Shown here in pieces: positions 1 to 9,129 of a stretch of DNA of 32,507 bases. The notes under the pieces are model-generated. The model saw only the letters and a program-made list of their open reading frames with translations. It searched no databases and had not been told where the DNA came from. The first letter of the stretch is position 1; each line of letters starts with the position of its first letter. Made by a program: the position numbers and the translations under genes. The stretch is from JBHEMK01 sp046262635 (GTDB lineage: Bacteria > Actinomycetota > Thermoleophilia > Gaiellales > Gaiellaceae), in the NCBI GenBank assembly GCA_046262635.1, contig JBHEMK010000116.1, positions 1 through 32,507 of the forward strand, given 5' to 3'.

Positions 1-215
1 CGGTTCTTGTCCCAGACCCACACGTCCTCGAGCTTGATGTGGAAGAACGGGTAGCTCTGCTGCGGCACGTAAGTCCGTTCGAGCTTGTTGCAGAGATACG
101 TGGCGTCCTGGGTGAGGACGCAATATCGGAACAGGCCGAAAACGGCTTGATACTCACGTTTGAGGCTGAGCTCTAGCTCGGCCTCATACTCATCCAGATC
201 ATCCAGGTGCGACAT
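1..215 (-). CDS. DUF2469 family protein (N-terminal part, runs off the window)
   Basis: The first 71 residues are visible, starting at an ATG at 213-215; the 3' end lies outside the window. The N-terminus is acidic (MSHLDDLDEYEAELELSLKR), followed by a REYxxVFGLFRYCV segment and a later IKLEDVWVWDKNR stretch. This matches my memory of DUF2469, a small protein of unknown function that is nearly confined to Actinobacteria and is usually found near rnhB and lepB. Here it starts only 5 bases after the folK stop on the same strand, so it is probably co-transcribed with folK. Its biochemical role is unknown and I do not assign one. The family call rests on pattern recognition of the conserved start and the DVWVWD motif. 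Confidence 0.8.
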   Translation of the reverse strand, partial: MSHLDDLDEYEAELELSLKREYQAVFGLFRYCVLTQDATYLCNKLERTYVPQQSYPFFHIKLEDVWVWDKN

Positions 216-220
216 AGGCG

Positions 221-676
221 TCAGTCTAGCTCCGCCAGGAGCCCTTCAACCGACCCCCGGCCGGGAATCTCCAGACCGGGCGCGATCTCGGCCAGGGGCT
301 CGAGCACGAAGCGACGCTCGTGGAGACGCGGATGGGGCACGTGGAGCCCGGCCTCGACGATCGCCTCGTCCTCGTAGACAAGCAGATCGAGATCGAGCGT
401 CCGGGGGCCGAGCCGTGGGCCGTCCCGTGTCCGGCCAAGCGTGCGCTCCACCTCGAGCATGCGCGCGAGCAGGTCGCGCGGGCCGAGCTCGGTCGCGAGG
501 ATGGCCACGGCGTTGAGGAAGCTCGGCTGCTCGAGGTAGCCGACCGGCTCCGTCTCACGAAACGACGAGACCGCGACGACGCCGACCCCCGGCGTCGCCT
601 CGAGCTCGGCGAGCCCCCGCAGCATCGTCGCCTCGCGGTCGCCGAGGTTCGACCCGAGGCCGACGTAGGCTTGCAC
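221..676 (-). CDS. folK: 2-amino-4-hydroxy-6-hydroxymethyldihydropteridine diphosphokinase
   Basis: FolK transfers pyrophosphate from ATP to 6-hydroxymethyl-7,8-dihydropterin, the step before FolP in cytosolic folate synthesis. The 151-residue product has the family landmarks: GLGSNLGDR near the N-terminus (residues 6-14), RETEPVGYLEQPSFLNAV for pterin binding, the LGPRTLDLDLLVYE motif carrying the magnesium-binding aspartates, and VPHPRLHERRFVLEPLAEIAP near the C-terminus. Length is normal. The start is GTG at 674-676, supported by a TACCCT hexamer six bases upstream (683-688), which suggests a leaderless transcript. Unlike many folate operons it is not contiguous with folB: a secreted protease gene on the other strand lies between them, so folK needs its own promoter. 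DUF2469 follows 5 bases downstream. Confidence 0.95.
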   Translation of the reverse strand: MQAYVGLGSNLGDREATMLRGLAELEATPGVGVVAVSSFRETEPVGYLEQPSFLNAVAILATELGPRDLLARMLEVERTLGRTRDGPRLGPRTLDLDLLVYEDEAIVEAGLHVPHPRLHERRFVLEPLAEIAPGLEIPGRGSVEGLLAELD

Positions 677-682
677 GGCGGG

Positions 683-688
683 AGGGTA
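683..688 (-). promoter_or_regulatory. Leaderless -10 element of folK
   Basis: TACCCT on the minus strand, then six bases (CCCGCC), then the folK GTG. With the usual 6-7 base gap from -10 to transcription start, the mRNA would begin at or next to the start codon. No Shine-Dalgarno sequence is present and no good -35 is seen. Confidence 0.55.
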
Positions 689-692
689 GCGC

Positions 693-698
693 TAGGCT
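693..698 (+). promoter_or_regulatory. Leaderless -10 element of the subtilase gene
   Basis: TAGGCT, then seven bases (GAGACCC), then the GTG at 706. A weak -35 candidate TTGCAC (671-676) lies 16 bases upstream, inside the first codons of folK. The element sits back to back with the folK -10, only 4 bases away, so the two divergent promoters occupy the same DNA. Confidence 0.55.
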
Positions 699-705
699 GA
701 GACCC

Positions 706-2058
706 GTGCGGACACCGCTCGCGCTCGCCCTGGTCTGCGTCTTCGGCACGTGGACCGGGGCACTGGCCGCCGCCGCGAGCGCTACCACTCGAGCCGCCGG
801 CTCCCCCACTCCTTTCGCGGCAAGCGAATGGTGGCTGACCGCCATCGGCGCCGCGGGTCTCGACCCACCCGGGCCGGGCAAGCCTGTGACGGTGATCGAC
901 AGCGGCGTCGACGTCACGCACCCCGAGTTCGCCGGACGTGCCAATCTCGAGATCCTGAACACGCAGAGCACCGACGCCCGGAACGAGGATCACGGCACCG
1001 AGGTCGCATCGATCATCGGCGCTCCGGGAGCGGGCATGATCGGCGTCTACCCGCAGGCGGTTCTGCGCGTCTGGGATGCCAGCCCGGGACAATCGATCAT
1101 CACCTCGGAGGCGATCCTGGGGCTTCAGAGCGCGGCGGCGGCCGGGCCCGGTGTGATCAACCTGAGCTGGGGAAGCACCGGGCGCGATCCGGGCCTCGAG
1201 CAGGCGATCGACGGGGATGTGCGAGCGGGTCTCGTGGTCGTGGCAGCGGCCGGCAACGACCGCGCGAACGGCAGCCCGGTCGTCTATCCCGCCTCGCTCC
1301 CGCACGTCCTGACCGTCGGAGGGACCGACGAGCAAGGGCGGATCACCGACTTCTCCAGCGCCTCGCCGGGAATGGACCTCCTCGCGCCAGGCCAGGACAT
1401 CGCCGTGGCCGACCCGGTCTCGTTCGGGGGCTACACACTCGCCGACGGCACGAGCTTCTCCGCCCCGATCGTCGCGGGAGCGGCGGCCTGGCTCTGGACG
1501 GCGCGGCCCGATCTCGACGCGAGCCAGATCACCGAGCTGCTCCGTCGCACTGCGACGGACGTCGCACCGCCCGGGTGGGATCCGGACAGCGGCTTCGGCC
1601 GCCTGGACCTGCAGGCTGCCCTGGCGGCGCCCGCGCCGCAGCCGGACCCCCAAGAGCCGAACGAGGACATCCGGTTTGTCAGGCCGAACGCCGTCTTCCA
1701 GGCGGGCGAGCCGACCCTGACCTCGCCCGTGAGCAGCCACACGATGCTCGCGGGCAGGCTCGACGGCGTCGACGACCCCCGTGACGTCTACCGGCTCTGG
1801 ATCCCGGCCCGCGGCACTGTCCGCGTCGCCGCCCGAGCCGACGACGGCGCGCCGCTCGCCACCTCGCTCTGGGGCCCGCGGACGAGCAGCGTCGGCGAGA
1901 CCGGAGCGTCGCGCAGGCGCGACCTGCTCGCGCGCGGCCCCGGCACGGCCACGACCAGGGGCGGCAAGGCCGGCTCGATCGGCTATGTCGCGCTCGAAGT
2001 CGTGCCGGGCCGGCGGATCTCCTACACGCTCTCGGTCAAGACTGCCGCAGCACCGTGA
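706..2058 (+). CDS. Secreted subtilisin-like serine protease (peptidase S8)
   Basis: This is a 450-residue exported endopeptidase. Residues 1-25 form a Sec-type signal peptide (MRT, a hydrophobic core, then an Ala-rich region). The S8 catalytic domain spans about 40-305: Asp65 in VIDSGVD, His96 in DHGTEVAS, the oxyanion Asn184 in AAGND, and Ser250 in DGTSFSAP. All four are present, so it should be active. A C-terminal beta-rich region (about 320-445) resembles a pre-peptidase C-terminal (PPC) domain, which usually aids secretion or binding. There is no obvious sorting signal or transmembrane anchor. The start is GTG, chosen because a TANNNT -10 lies seven bases upstream and the signal peptide begins right there. 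Its last 23 bases overlap the 3' end of folB on the other strand. The substrate is unknown. Confidence 0.93.
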   Translation: MRTPLALALVCVFGTWTGALAAAASATTRAAGSPTPFAASEWWLTAIGAAGLDPPGPGKPVTVIDSGVDVTHPEFAGRANLEILNTQSTDARNEDHGTEVASIIGAPGAGMIGVYPQAVLRVWDASPGQSIITSEAILGLQSAAAAGPGVINLSWGSTGRDPGLEQAIDGDVRAGLVVVAAAGNDRANGSPVVYPASLPHVLTVGGTDEQGRITDFSSASPGMDLLAPGQDIAVADPVSFGGYTLADGTSFSAPIVAGAAAWLWTARPDLDASQITELLRRTATDVAPPGWDPDSGFGRLDLQAALAAPAPQPDPQEPNEDIRFVRPNAVFQAGEPTLTSPVSSHTMLAGRLDGVDDPRDVYRLWIPARGTVRVAARADDGAPLATSLWGPRTSSVGETGASRRRDLLARGPGTATTRGGKAGSIGYVALEVVPGRRISYTLSVKTAAAP

Positions 2059-2386
2059 CCCCACTGTGTTCGGCGTCCAGGCCGCCCGGCCTCACGCCGG
2101 GCTTCCGAATCCGGACGGCCACGCTCGCCGGCCTGAACCGGCGGAGGAGCTCGTCGGCGATCGCGCTCGCGAGCGCCTCGAGCAGCTGGTAGGCACGAGC
2201 GTCAGAGACCTCCTTGACGCAGCGTGCAACCTCGTCATAGTCGACCGCCTCCTCAAGTCGGTCAGACACTCCGCGTTCGCCGACGTCGAGCTCGACGTCG
2301 TACAGGAAGTCCTGCCCCTTCTCGCGCTCCTGCGGAAAGACGCCGTGGCGGCCGAAGATCCGCAAGCCGCTCAGCTCGACGATCAC
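2036..2386 (-). CDS. folB: Dihydroneopterin aldolase
   Basis: FolB converts 7,8-dihydroneopterin to 6-hydroxymethyl-7,8-dihydropterin and glycolaldehyde, supplying FolK. The 116-residue length is typical. The sequence carries the family marks: GRHGVFPQEREKGQDF with the pterin-anchoring Glu20, Tyr50 in AVDYDEV, and Lys95 in VRIRKPGV, which aligns with the catalytic lysine (Lys100 of the S. aureus enzyme). The start is a GTG whose bases form GTGA with the folP stop, so translation is probably coupled to folP. At its 3' end it overlaps the convergent protease gene by 23 bp. Confidence 0.94.
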   Translation of the reverse strand: MIVELSGLRIFGRHGVFPQEREKGQDFLYDVELDVGERGVSDRLEEAVDYDEVARCVKEVSDARAYQLLEALASAIADELLRRFRPASVAVRIRKPGVRPGGLDAEHSGVTVLRQS

Positions 2387-3201
2387 ACGCCACCCACGGC
2401 CCGGGCGACGGCCAGGGCCTCGACGTGCTCAGGGACGTCGTGGACGCGGAGGATCGTGGCGCCGCGCCCGTACGCGGCAACTGCGGCGGCGACGCTGGCG
2501 AAGGCCGACCCCGTCGTGGCCTCGGGGTCGCCGAGGATCCGGCCGAGCGAGCTCTTGCGCGAGAATCCGACGAGCACCGGTCGGCCGAGCGCGGTCAGCA
2601 CATCGAGTCGGCGCACCAGCTCGAAGTTCTGCTCGACGGTCTTGCCGAAGCCGATGCCAGGGTCGAGGCAGATCCGCTCCTCGGGAATGCCCTCACCCAC
2701 CGCGAAGCGGAGCCGCTCCTCGAGGAAGGCAGCGACCTCCGCGGCGACGTCCGTGTAGGCCGGGTCGAGCTGCATTGTCCGCGGCTCGCCCCGCATGTGC
2801 ATCAGGCAGAGATAGGCGCCGGAGCCGGCGACGGCACCCGCCAGTTCTGGGTCGCCGCGCAGCGCGGTGACGTCATTGACGAGCTCGGCACCGAGCTCGA
2901 GCGCCCGCCGTGCCACCTCCGCCTTCGCGGTGTCGATCGAGACCGGCAGGCCCGCGAGGCCCTCAAGCACCGGCAGAACCCGCCGCAGCTCTTCGTCGAG
3001 GGGCACGCCGTCCGAGCCGGGGCGGGTGGACTCGCCGCCGACGTCCACGATCGCGGCGCCCTCGTCGAGCATCCGCCGCGCGGCCGCGACGGCAACCTCC
3101 GGGTCGAGGCGAGTCCCCCCGTCCGAGAAGGAGTCCGGCGTCACGTTCACGACACCCATCACCGAGGGGCGGGGAAAGCGCTGCTCGATCGGCGGAAGCA
3201 C
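2383..3201 (-). CDS. folP: Dihydropteroate synthase
   Basis: FolP condenses 6-hydroxymethyl-dihydropterin pyrophosphate with p-aminobenzoate to give dihydropteroate and is the target of sulfonamides. The 272-residue TIM-barrel protein shows all signature loops in order: MGVVNVTPDSFSDGG, VDVGGESTRPGS, VSIDTAKAEV, ELVNDVTAL, CLMHMRGEPRTMQ, LDPGIGFGKT, VLVGFSRKS and ILRVHDV. The start is GTG at 3199-3201, preceded by TAAGGT and a six-base gap, consistent with a leaderless mRNA. The stop overlaps the folB start (GTGA). No folE gene lies between it and ftsH, although that neighbour is common in similar clusters. GTP cyclohydrolase must therefore be encoded elsewhere. Confidence 0.96.
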   Translation of the reverse strand: MLPPIEQRFPRPSVMGVVNVTPDSFSDGGTRLDPEVAVAAARRMLDEGAAIVDVGGESTRPGSDGVPLDEELRRVLPVLEGLAGLPVSIDTAKAEVARRALELGAELVNDVTALRGDPELAGAVAGSGAYLCLMHMRGEPRTMQLDPAYTDVAAEVAAFLEERLRFAVGEGIPEERICLDPGIGFGKTVEQNFELVRRLDVLTALGRPVLVGFSRKSSLGRILGDPEATTGSAFASVAAAVAAYGRGATILRVHDVPEHVEALAVARAVGGV

Positions 3202-3207
3202 GGAGGA

Positions 3208-3213
3208 ACCTTA
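3208..3213 (-). promoter_or_regulatory. Leaderless -10 element of folP
   Basis: TAAGGT on the minus strand, followed by TCCTCC (six bases) and the folP GTG. The spacing fits transcription starting at the start codon. It indicates that folP-folB is a transcription unit separate from ftsH. Confidence 0.5.
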
Positions 3214-3272
3214 AAGGGAGGGAGGATTCCGGCAGCCCACAAGACTTGATCTCGGGGCCGGCAGTCGACAGA

Positions 3273-3313
3273 GGCGCCGCGGGGGCGGCCACCCTCGGCG
3301 CCGGTACGACCGG
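3273..3313 (-). terminator. Tandem hairpins between ftsH and folP
   Basis: Two adjacent inverted repeats lie downstream of the ftsH stop. GGCGCCG (3273-3279) pairs with CGGCGCC (3296-3302) around a 16-base loop. CCGGT (3301-3305) pairs with ACCGG (3309-3313) around a 3-base loop. They share two bases, so they may be alternatives. There is no T tract on either side. They could stop or attenuate ftsH transcription before the folP promoter, but GC-rich DNA makes such stems by chance. Confidence 0.25.
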
Positions 3314-3401
3314 CCGGGTGAAGCTCGCGCAGAGAGGGCGGCTGATTCGAGAGCCGACTCACTGCGGTGCCCGAGGTAGACGGGCAGCGCAGCGTCGTTT
3401 C

Positions 3402-5372
<1,971 letters not shown>

Positions 5373-5433
5373 GAAATCCTCTGGTCAGAGGGTACCAGCA
5401 GGCCTAGATTCAACCCCGTTTCGCCCCTCGTGC

Positions 5434-5994
5434 CTACGCTCCTTCGGAGATGAGCGGAGCGTCGAGCACGCCTACATAGGGCAGGTTTCGGTAGCGCTCG
5501 GCGAAATCGAGGCCGTAGCCGATCACGAAGCGGTTCGGGATCTCGAATCCGACGTAGCGGACCGGGACGTCGATCTCGCGCCGCTCCGGTTTCGTCATCA
5601 GCGCACAGACCTCGAGGGTGGCAGGCTCCCGGGCCTCGAGGTTGCGCATGAGGTACGAGAGCGTCAGACCCGAGTCGATGATGTCCTCGACGACGAGGAC
5701 GTCGCGGCCCTCGATGTTGATGTCGAGGTCCTTCAGGATCCGGACGACGCCCGAGGAGTCGGTCGCAGCACCGTAGCTCGAAATCGCCATGAAGTCGATC
5801 TCGCAGGGAACGGTCAGCCGCCGCATCAGGTCGGCCATGAAGAAGACTGCGCCCTTGAGCACGCCGACAAGCAACAGATCGCGGCCGGCGTAGTCGGTCG
5901 AGATCTCCTCACCGAGCTCCGCGATGCGCCGCTGCAGCTCGTCCTGGTCGATCAGGATCTCCTTGACGGCGCCCTCGAGCTCAGCCTGGCTCAC
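5434..5994 (-). CDS. hpt: Hypoxanthine phosphoribosyltransferase
   Basis: Hpt salvages hypoxanthine and guanine by joining them to PRPP to form IMP and GMP. The 186-residue protein has the PRPP loop VVEDIIDSGLTL (102-113), the VGVLKGAVFFMADL segment (43-56), the flexible-loop SSYG (72-75), and the purine-binding region near KPERREIDVPVRYVGFEIP. I start it at GTG 5992-5994 and not at the upstream in-frame codon. This start forms a GTGA overlap with the tilS stop and matches the normal N-terminus, whereas the longer form only adds an Arg/Gly-rich stretch. Translation is probably coupled to tilS. The tilS-hpt-ftsH order is widely conserved in Gram-positive bacteria. Confidence 0.94.
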   Translation of the reverse strand: MSQAELEGAVKEILIDQDELQRRIAELGEEISTDYAGRDLLLVGVLKGAVFFMADLMRRLTVPCEIDFMAISSYGAATDSSGVVRILKDLDINIEGRDVLVVEDIIDSGLTLSYLMRNLEAREPATLEVCALMTKPERREIDVPVRYVGFEIPNRFVIGYGLDFAERYRNLPYVGVLDAPLISEGA

Positions 5995-6959
5995 TCGCGG
6001 ACCGCCGTGATTCCCTGAGCGCTGACGATCCCGGGCACCGCCACGACCTCCTCCCCGCGCACGACGAGCGGCCACGACTCGCGGTCAGACCGGGGGACCT
6101 TGGCGTCGACGAACACGTCCTGGATCTTCTTCCTCCGTCCGGCCAGGCGGTCGCCGGGCCTCCAGCCCCGTACCCTAAGGCCCGGGAGCTCGGAGTGGAT
6201 GCGCCACCCTCCCCAGCGCACCTCGCCCCGCAGCTCGACGGGGCCCGGCTCGAGCCAGAGCCGGTCATACTCGCGCACGGCCTGCACGCCGCCGCGGAGA
6301 TCGACCCGCCTCGAGCCAAGCGGGGACGCGAGCAGTTCCGCGAGCGCTGCCGGCAGCTCCGGCCGCGTCCGCAGGGCCCTGAGCATGTTCTCGTCGGCTG
6401 CGGGATGGAGGCGGCGCAGCAGGGGCATGACCTCCGCCCGGATCAGCCCCCGCTTGGTCTCCCGGTTCGAGCTGTCGACGCGGAACTCGAGCCCCGCGGC
6501 GCGGCAGGAGGCCTCGGTCTCGGCGCGCCAAACCGGCAGCAGCGGACGGACGATCGAGTCCTCACGCCGGACGCGGATCCCGGTCGGCCGGCCGCTCGAG
6601 ACGAGCCGGTAGAGGATCGTCTCGACCTGGTCGGATGCCGTGTGGCCGGTGGCACGAAGCCGGTTCGCCGCGACGCCGTAGCGCTGGTCGCGCAGCTCGG
6701 ACTCGCTCAGCCCGGACCCGTCCAGTTCCACGACCTCTGCGCCGAGTGCGCGCGCGCACCAGCGCGCGTCAGCCTCCGACTCCTCGCCCCGGAGCTTGTG
6801 GTTCACGTGCAGCGCCGAAACACGGTAGCCGAGCGTCCGCAGCACGTGCCAGAGGCAGGTGGAGTCGGCGCCGCCCGAGACGAGGCAGAGGATGTCGCCG
6901 CCGGGCGGGATCAGCTTGTGCCGGCGGAGGTGCTCCTCGACGCGCTCCGCGACCTCCAC
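5991..6959 (-). CDS. tilS: tRNA(Ile)-lysidine synthase
   Basis: TilS attaches lysine to C34 of the CAU-anticodon tRNA(Ile) using ATP, which changes both its codon and its amino acid identity. With the GTG at 6957-6959 the product is 322 residues. It carries the PP-loop LVSGGADST (residues 27-34), LHVNHKLRGEESEAD, and GHTASDQVETILYRL, all typical of the N-terminal ATP-pyrophosphatase domain. The C-terminal part has a TilS_C-like segment (RGWRPGDRL, then RRKKIQDVF). The frame stays open upstream to 7094, but the extra 45 residues are poorly conserved in character. A TGTAAT hexamer six bases before 6959 supports the shorter start and a leaderless mRNA. hpt follows with a 4-base overlap. Confidence 0.9.
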   Translation of the reverse strand: MEVAERVEEHLRRHKLIPPGGDILCLVSGGADSTCLWHVLRTLGYRVSALHVNHKLRGEESEADARWCARALGAEVVELDGSGLSESELRDQRYGVAANRLRATGHTASDQVETILYRLVSSGRPTGIRVRREDSIVRPLLPVWRAETEASCRAAGLEFRVDSSNRETKRGLIRAEVMPLLRRLHPAADENMLRALRTRPELPAALAELLASPLGSRRVDLRGGVQAVREYDRLWLEPGPVELRGEVRWGGWRIHSELPGLRVRGWRPGDRLAGRRKKIQDVFVDAKVPRSDRESWPLVVRGEEVVAVPGIVSAQGITAVRE

Positions 6960-7320
6960 CCTGCCATTACAGCAAGGACGGGATACGCAGCCCTTGAACG
7001 AGGGCGCGGGCCGGCCCAGGAGGTCGTGCGCAACCTCGGCGAGGCTGCAGGCGCGGATCATCGTGGAGCGCCGCTGCAGCGTCTCGGCGATCATCTCGCC
7101 CGGCAGGCGCGCCCCCGGGCCCTGGGGACCACCGATCCAGCAGGTCGGTGTTCAGGCTGGCTCTCTGGATCAATGCCGCGTCCGTCACAGAGCAGGTAGA
7201 CGCGAGCCGGCAACGCGGCCCAGGACGATCGGGACGACGCCTGACGAGGCCGCCAACACTGAGACGCTTGACCTGCGCTCGGCGTATCAGCTCGGCCGAG
7301 CGGTCTGGACGGACACCCGT
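6960..7320. other. 361-bp stretch with no convincing gene
   Basis: This lies between the tilS start and the small membrane-protein ORF. Several short frames are open on both strands, including an upstream extension of tilS to 7094. None has the high third-position G/C seen in the neighbouring genes and none is recognisable. No tRNA or strong hairpin was found. Apart from the tilS -10 at its lower edge I see nothing functional. Confidence 0.5.
6966..6971 (-). promoter_or_regulatory. Candidate leaderless -10 element of tilS
   Basis: TGTAAT on the minus strand (five of six matches to TATAAT), six bases before the chosen GTG. It deviates from the TANNNT pattern at position 2, so it is weaker than the others in this window. 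It was used to pick the tilS start. Confidence 0.35.
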
Positions 7321-7503
7321 TCACAGCAGGCCGTCGCGCGGCTCGAGGTCAACCTCCCTCCTTCGTGGCATGCGCCCCGGGATGCGCGGCGCCTCGAGCG
7401 GCGGCGGACCCGTGGGCCGCCTCCTTCCGAGCCAGGATCCGACCTCGAGGGTGGCCCACCGGCCCACCCAGAGCACGGCCGCTACCAGGAGGGCGCGGCG
7501 CAC
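7321..7503 (-). CDS. Small predicted membrane protein, 60 residues
   Basis: I do not recognise this protein. From a GTG at 7501-7503, preceded by GGGGA five bases away inside the phosphatase gene, the frame encodes 60 residues. Two Arg residues are followed by a hydrophobic stretch (about 4-25, rich in Ala, Leu, Val and Trp) and then a Pro/Arg-rich cytosolic-type tail (26-60). The pattern fits a single-pass membrane peptide. It overlaps the 3' end of the histidine phosphatase by 22 bases, so it would be translated from the same mRNA. The same frame stays open far upstream, antisense to nothing recognisable, which weakens the case. A chance ORF remains possible. Confidence 0.4.
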   Translation of the reverse strand: MRRALLVAAVLWVGRWATLEVGSWLGRRRPTGPPPLEAPRIPGRMPRRREVDLEPRDGLL

Positions 7504-8060
7504 CAGTCCCCCAGACGGTCGATCCCCCGCTCGACTTCGGCTGCGCCGAGGGTATGGGGCTCCGCATAGGCGAGCAGGGGCAACCGCCGCAGCGGGCCTT
7601 CGAGCAGGTAGCTGATCGGCAGCGAGTGCAGGATGGCGAGGATCGTTTCCTCGGGACGTGCCAGCAGAATCGTGAAGCCGGCGACAAAGCGGCGACCGAC
7701 CTCGACGCGGGACTCGGCGGCGCCCGGGATCCGGTCGGCTGCGGCGTGATCGTCCGCCCACGCGAGGTACTCGGCCAGCGGCCGCCCCTCGTAGTCTCCC
7801 GCCGGATGATCGCCCAGCTCGGGGACGACGAGCCGCGACACCTGACGGCCCTCGAGGGCCAGGTCGGCGGTCTCCCGCGTCCGTTCGAACGGGCTGACAG
7901 CGCAGAGGTCGATCGGCTCCCCGGCGAGCAGCTCCCTCAGTCTGCGGGCCTGCCTTCGCCCCTCTCCGGTCAGCGGGCACGCGAGCGACGGATCGCCGTT
8001 GAGCGCACCGCGGACGCTGTACTCGCTCTCTCCGTGCCGCGCCACGATCAGCCGCCTCAC
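7482..8060 (-). CDS. Histidine phosphatase family protein (phosphoglycerate mutase-like)
   Basis: This is a 192-residue member of the branch-1 histidine phosphatase superfamily. The RHGE motif is at residues 8-11 (phospho-accepting His9). Arg60 lies in SPFERTRETA, Glu81 in PELGDH is the likely general acid, and the second catalytic His145 is in LAILHSLP. These residues indicate an active phosphatase or mutase acting on a small phosphorylated metabolite; the substrate cannot be read from sequence. I start at the GTG at 8058-8060, not at the upstream ATG. The shorter form begins two residues before the first beta-strand, and a TACGCT hexamer lies exactly seven bases upstream. Confidence 0.88.
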   Translation of the reverse strand: MRRLIVARHGESEYSVRGALNGDPSLACPLTGEGRRQARRLRELLAGEPIDLCAVSPFERTRETADLALEGRQVSRLVVPELGDHPAGDYEGRPLAEYLAWADDHAAADRIPGAAESRVEVGRRFVAGFTILLARPEETILAILHSLPISYLLEGPLRRLPLLAYAEPHTLGAAEVERGIDRLGDWCAAPSW

Positions 8061-8067
8061 GCACCGC

Positions 8068-8073
8068 AGCGTA
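8068..8073 (-). promoter_or_regulatory. Leaderless -10 element of the histidine phosphatase gene
   Basis: TACGCT on the minus strand, followed by GCGGTGC (seven bases) and the GTG start. No Shine-Dalgarno sequence lies in the gap and no clear -35 is seen. Confidence 0.55.
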
Positions 8074-8106
8074 CGCGGTCCGCGCGGAGGTCTGTGATCG
8101 CCCGGC

Positions 8107-8133
8107 GCGACGAGGCGACTGGCGTCTCGTCGC
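8107..8133 (-). terminator. Strong hairpin between the GNAT gene and the phosphatase gene
   Basis: GCGACGAG (8107-8114) pairs with CTCGTCGC (8126-8133). The stem extends inward by a G-T wobble and two more pairs, giving 11 pairs around a 5-base loop. It lies about 180 bases past the GNAT stop and upstream of the phosphatase promoter, a sensible place to end the GNAT transcript. There is no T tract, so it would be an atypical terminator. The remaining 8061-8309 sequence holds nothing else I can identify. Confidence 0.35.
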
Positions 8134-8309
8134 CCTTCGAGTTTGGCTTCGGGAGCCCTCGTCTCGCCGGCCAGCACCACCGGGCTGCGAGCGCGGGGAC
8201 CGGAGAACAGCCGTCAACAGCGATCGCGGGCAGGATCGCCGCCGTTGGTCGAGCGGAAGGCGGCTCCCGTTCGAATGGGGATCGGCCCTCCGAGCCCGGC
8301 GCGGATCGC

Positions 8310-9092
8310 TCAGAAGATCAGGCTGCGGTACCCGATCGTCCGGCGCATGCCGATGCCCTCGTAGACCCGGATCGCCGGCGCATTCTCCGGGCGGACGAAC
8401 AGGCAGACCGACGGCACCTGCTCGAGCAGCAGGCGGCAGAGGTCCCGCATCGCCCGCTGGGCGTAGCCGCGGTTGCGCGCCTCCGGCTCGACCCAGACCT
8501 GCTGCAGCTGGACGGCCGACGGCGTCCAGGCCGAGGCCTCGGCCTTGAAGCGGATCACTCCGTCCTCGAGCCAGATCCACGAGCGCCCCTCCTCGATCTG
8601 GGCCCGGGTTCGCCAGCGGAAGCCCTGCGGGTCGCGCCGCAGGGGGTCGATTCCGATCTCCTCGAAATGCGCCGCCGCACACGCCGGGACGAGTTGCTCG
8701 TAATCGCCGACCGTCGCCTGCCTCAGGCCCGTATCACCCCCCTCTGGTGGCTCGCCCAGCTCGTACACCGGCTGGCCGGGGCGATCGTCGCGTGGCTCTG
8801 GCATTCGCGGCCCAATGGTCGCCCAGAGCTCATTCACCGACGCCTCCTCGCCGATGATCATCCGGACCTGGCCGTGGACGACAACCTCGGCAAACGCAGC
8901 GCACCCCTGCCCCGAGGGCACGACGTTCGCGCCCACGTGGCAGAGCGCTTCCAGCCCTCCGCGTCTGTCCTCGAGCGCGTGAAAGCGGCCGAGCCCGCGG
9001 CGCGCGATGTCCTCGAGAAAGACGCGCTCGATCGGCTCCCCGGCGCAAAACGTGAGGATCTGCTCAACGGATGGTTCCACGAGACGGGTCAT
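8310..9092 (-). CDS. GNAT N-acetyltransferase with N-terminal DUF4081 domain
   Basis: This 260-residue protein has two parts. Residues 1 to about 115 resemble DUF4081, which is restricted mainly to Actinobacteria and precedes a GNAT domain in homologues such as M. tuberculosis Rv2867c. The GNAT domain (about 120-260) shows VQLQQVWVEPEARNRGYAQRAMRDL, containing the RNRGYA acetyl-CoA pyrophosphate loop, and NAPAIRVYEGIGMRR near the end. It should transfer an acetyl group to an unknown amine. I start at the ATG at 9090-9092 because GGGGGTGG lies just before it. An in-frame ATG five codons upstream has no such site. It is divergent from the purine phosphorylase, with 37 bases between the starts. 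Confidence 0.88.
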   Translation of the reverse strand: MTRLVEPSVEQILTFCAGEPIERVFLEDIARRGLGRFHALEDRRGGLEALCHVGANVVPSGQGCAAFAEVVVHGQVRMIIGEEASVNELWATIGPRMPEPRDDRPGQPVYELGEPPEGGDTGLRQATVGDYEQLVPACAAAHFEEIGIDPLRRDPQGFRWRTRAQIEEGRSWIWLEDGVIRFKAEASAWTPSAVQLQQVWVEPEARNRGYAQRAMRDLCRLLLEQVPSVCLFVRPENAPAIRVYEGIGMRRTIGYRSLIF

Positions 9093-9116
9093 GCCACCCC
9101 CGATCATTCCACCGTT

Positions 9117-9122
9117 TAGGGT
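9117..9122 (+). promoter_or_regulatory. Leaderless -10 element of the purine nucleoside phosphorylase gene
   Basis: TAGGGT, then seven bases (TCGGCCC), then GTG at 9130. It lies within the short divergent region shared with the GNAT gene. Confidence 0.55.
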
Positions 9123-9129
9123 TCGGCCC

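Noticed and set aside
226..2064. A 612-residue open frame on the minus strand covering the subtilase and folK
   Set aside because: It is antisense to a complete protease with all catalytic residues and out of frame with folK. It is Arg/Asp/Gly-rich low-information sequence, the usual effect of high third-position G/C.
6957..7094. Longer N-terminus of tilS (45 extra residues)
   Set aside because: The TilS domain begins right after the GTG at 6957-6959, a -10-like hexamer precedes that codon, and the extra part lacks the codon bias of the rest.
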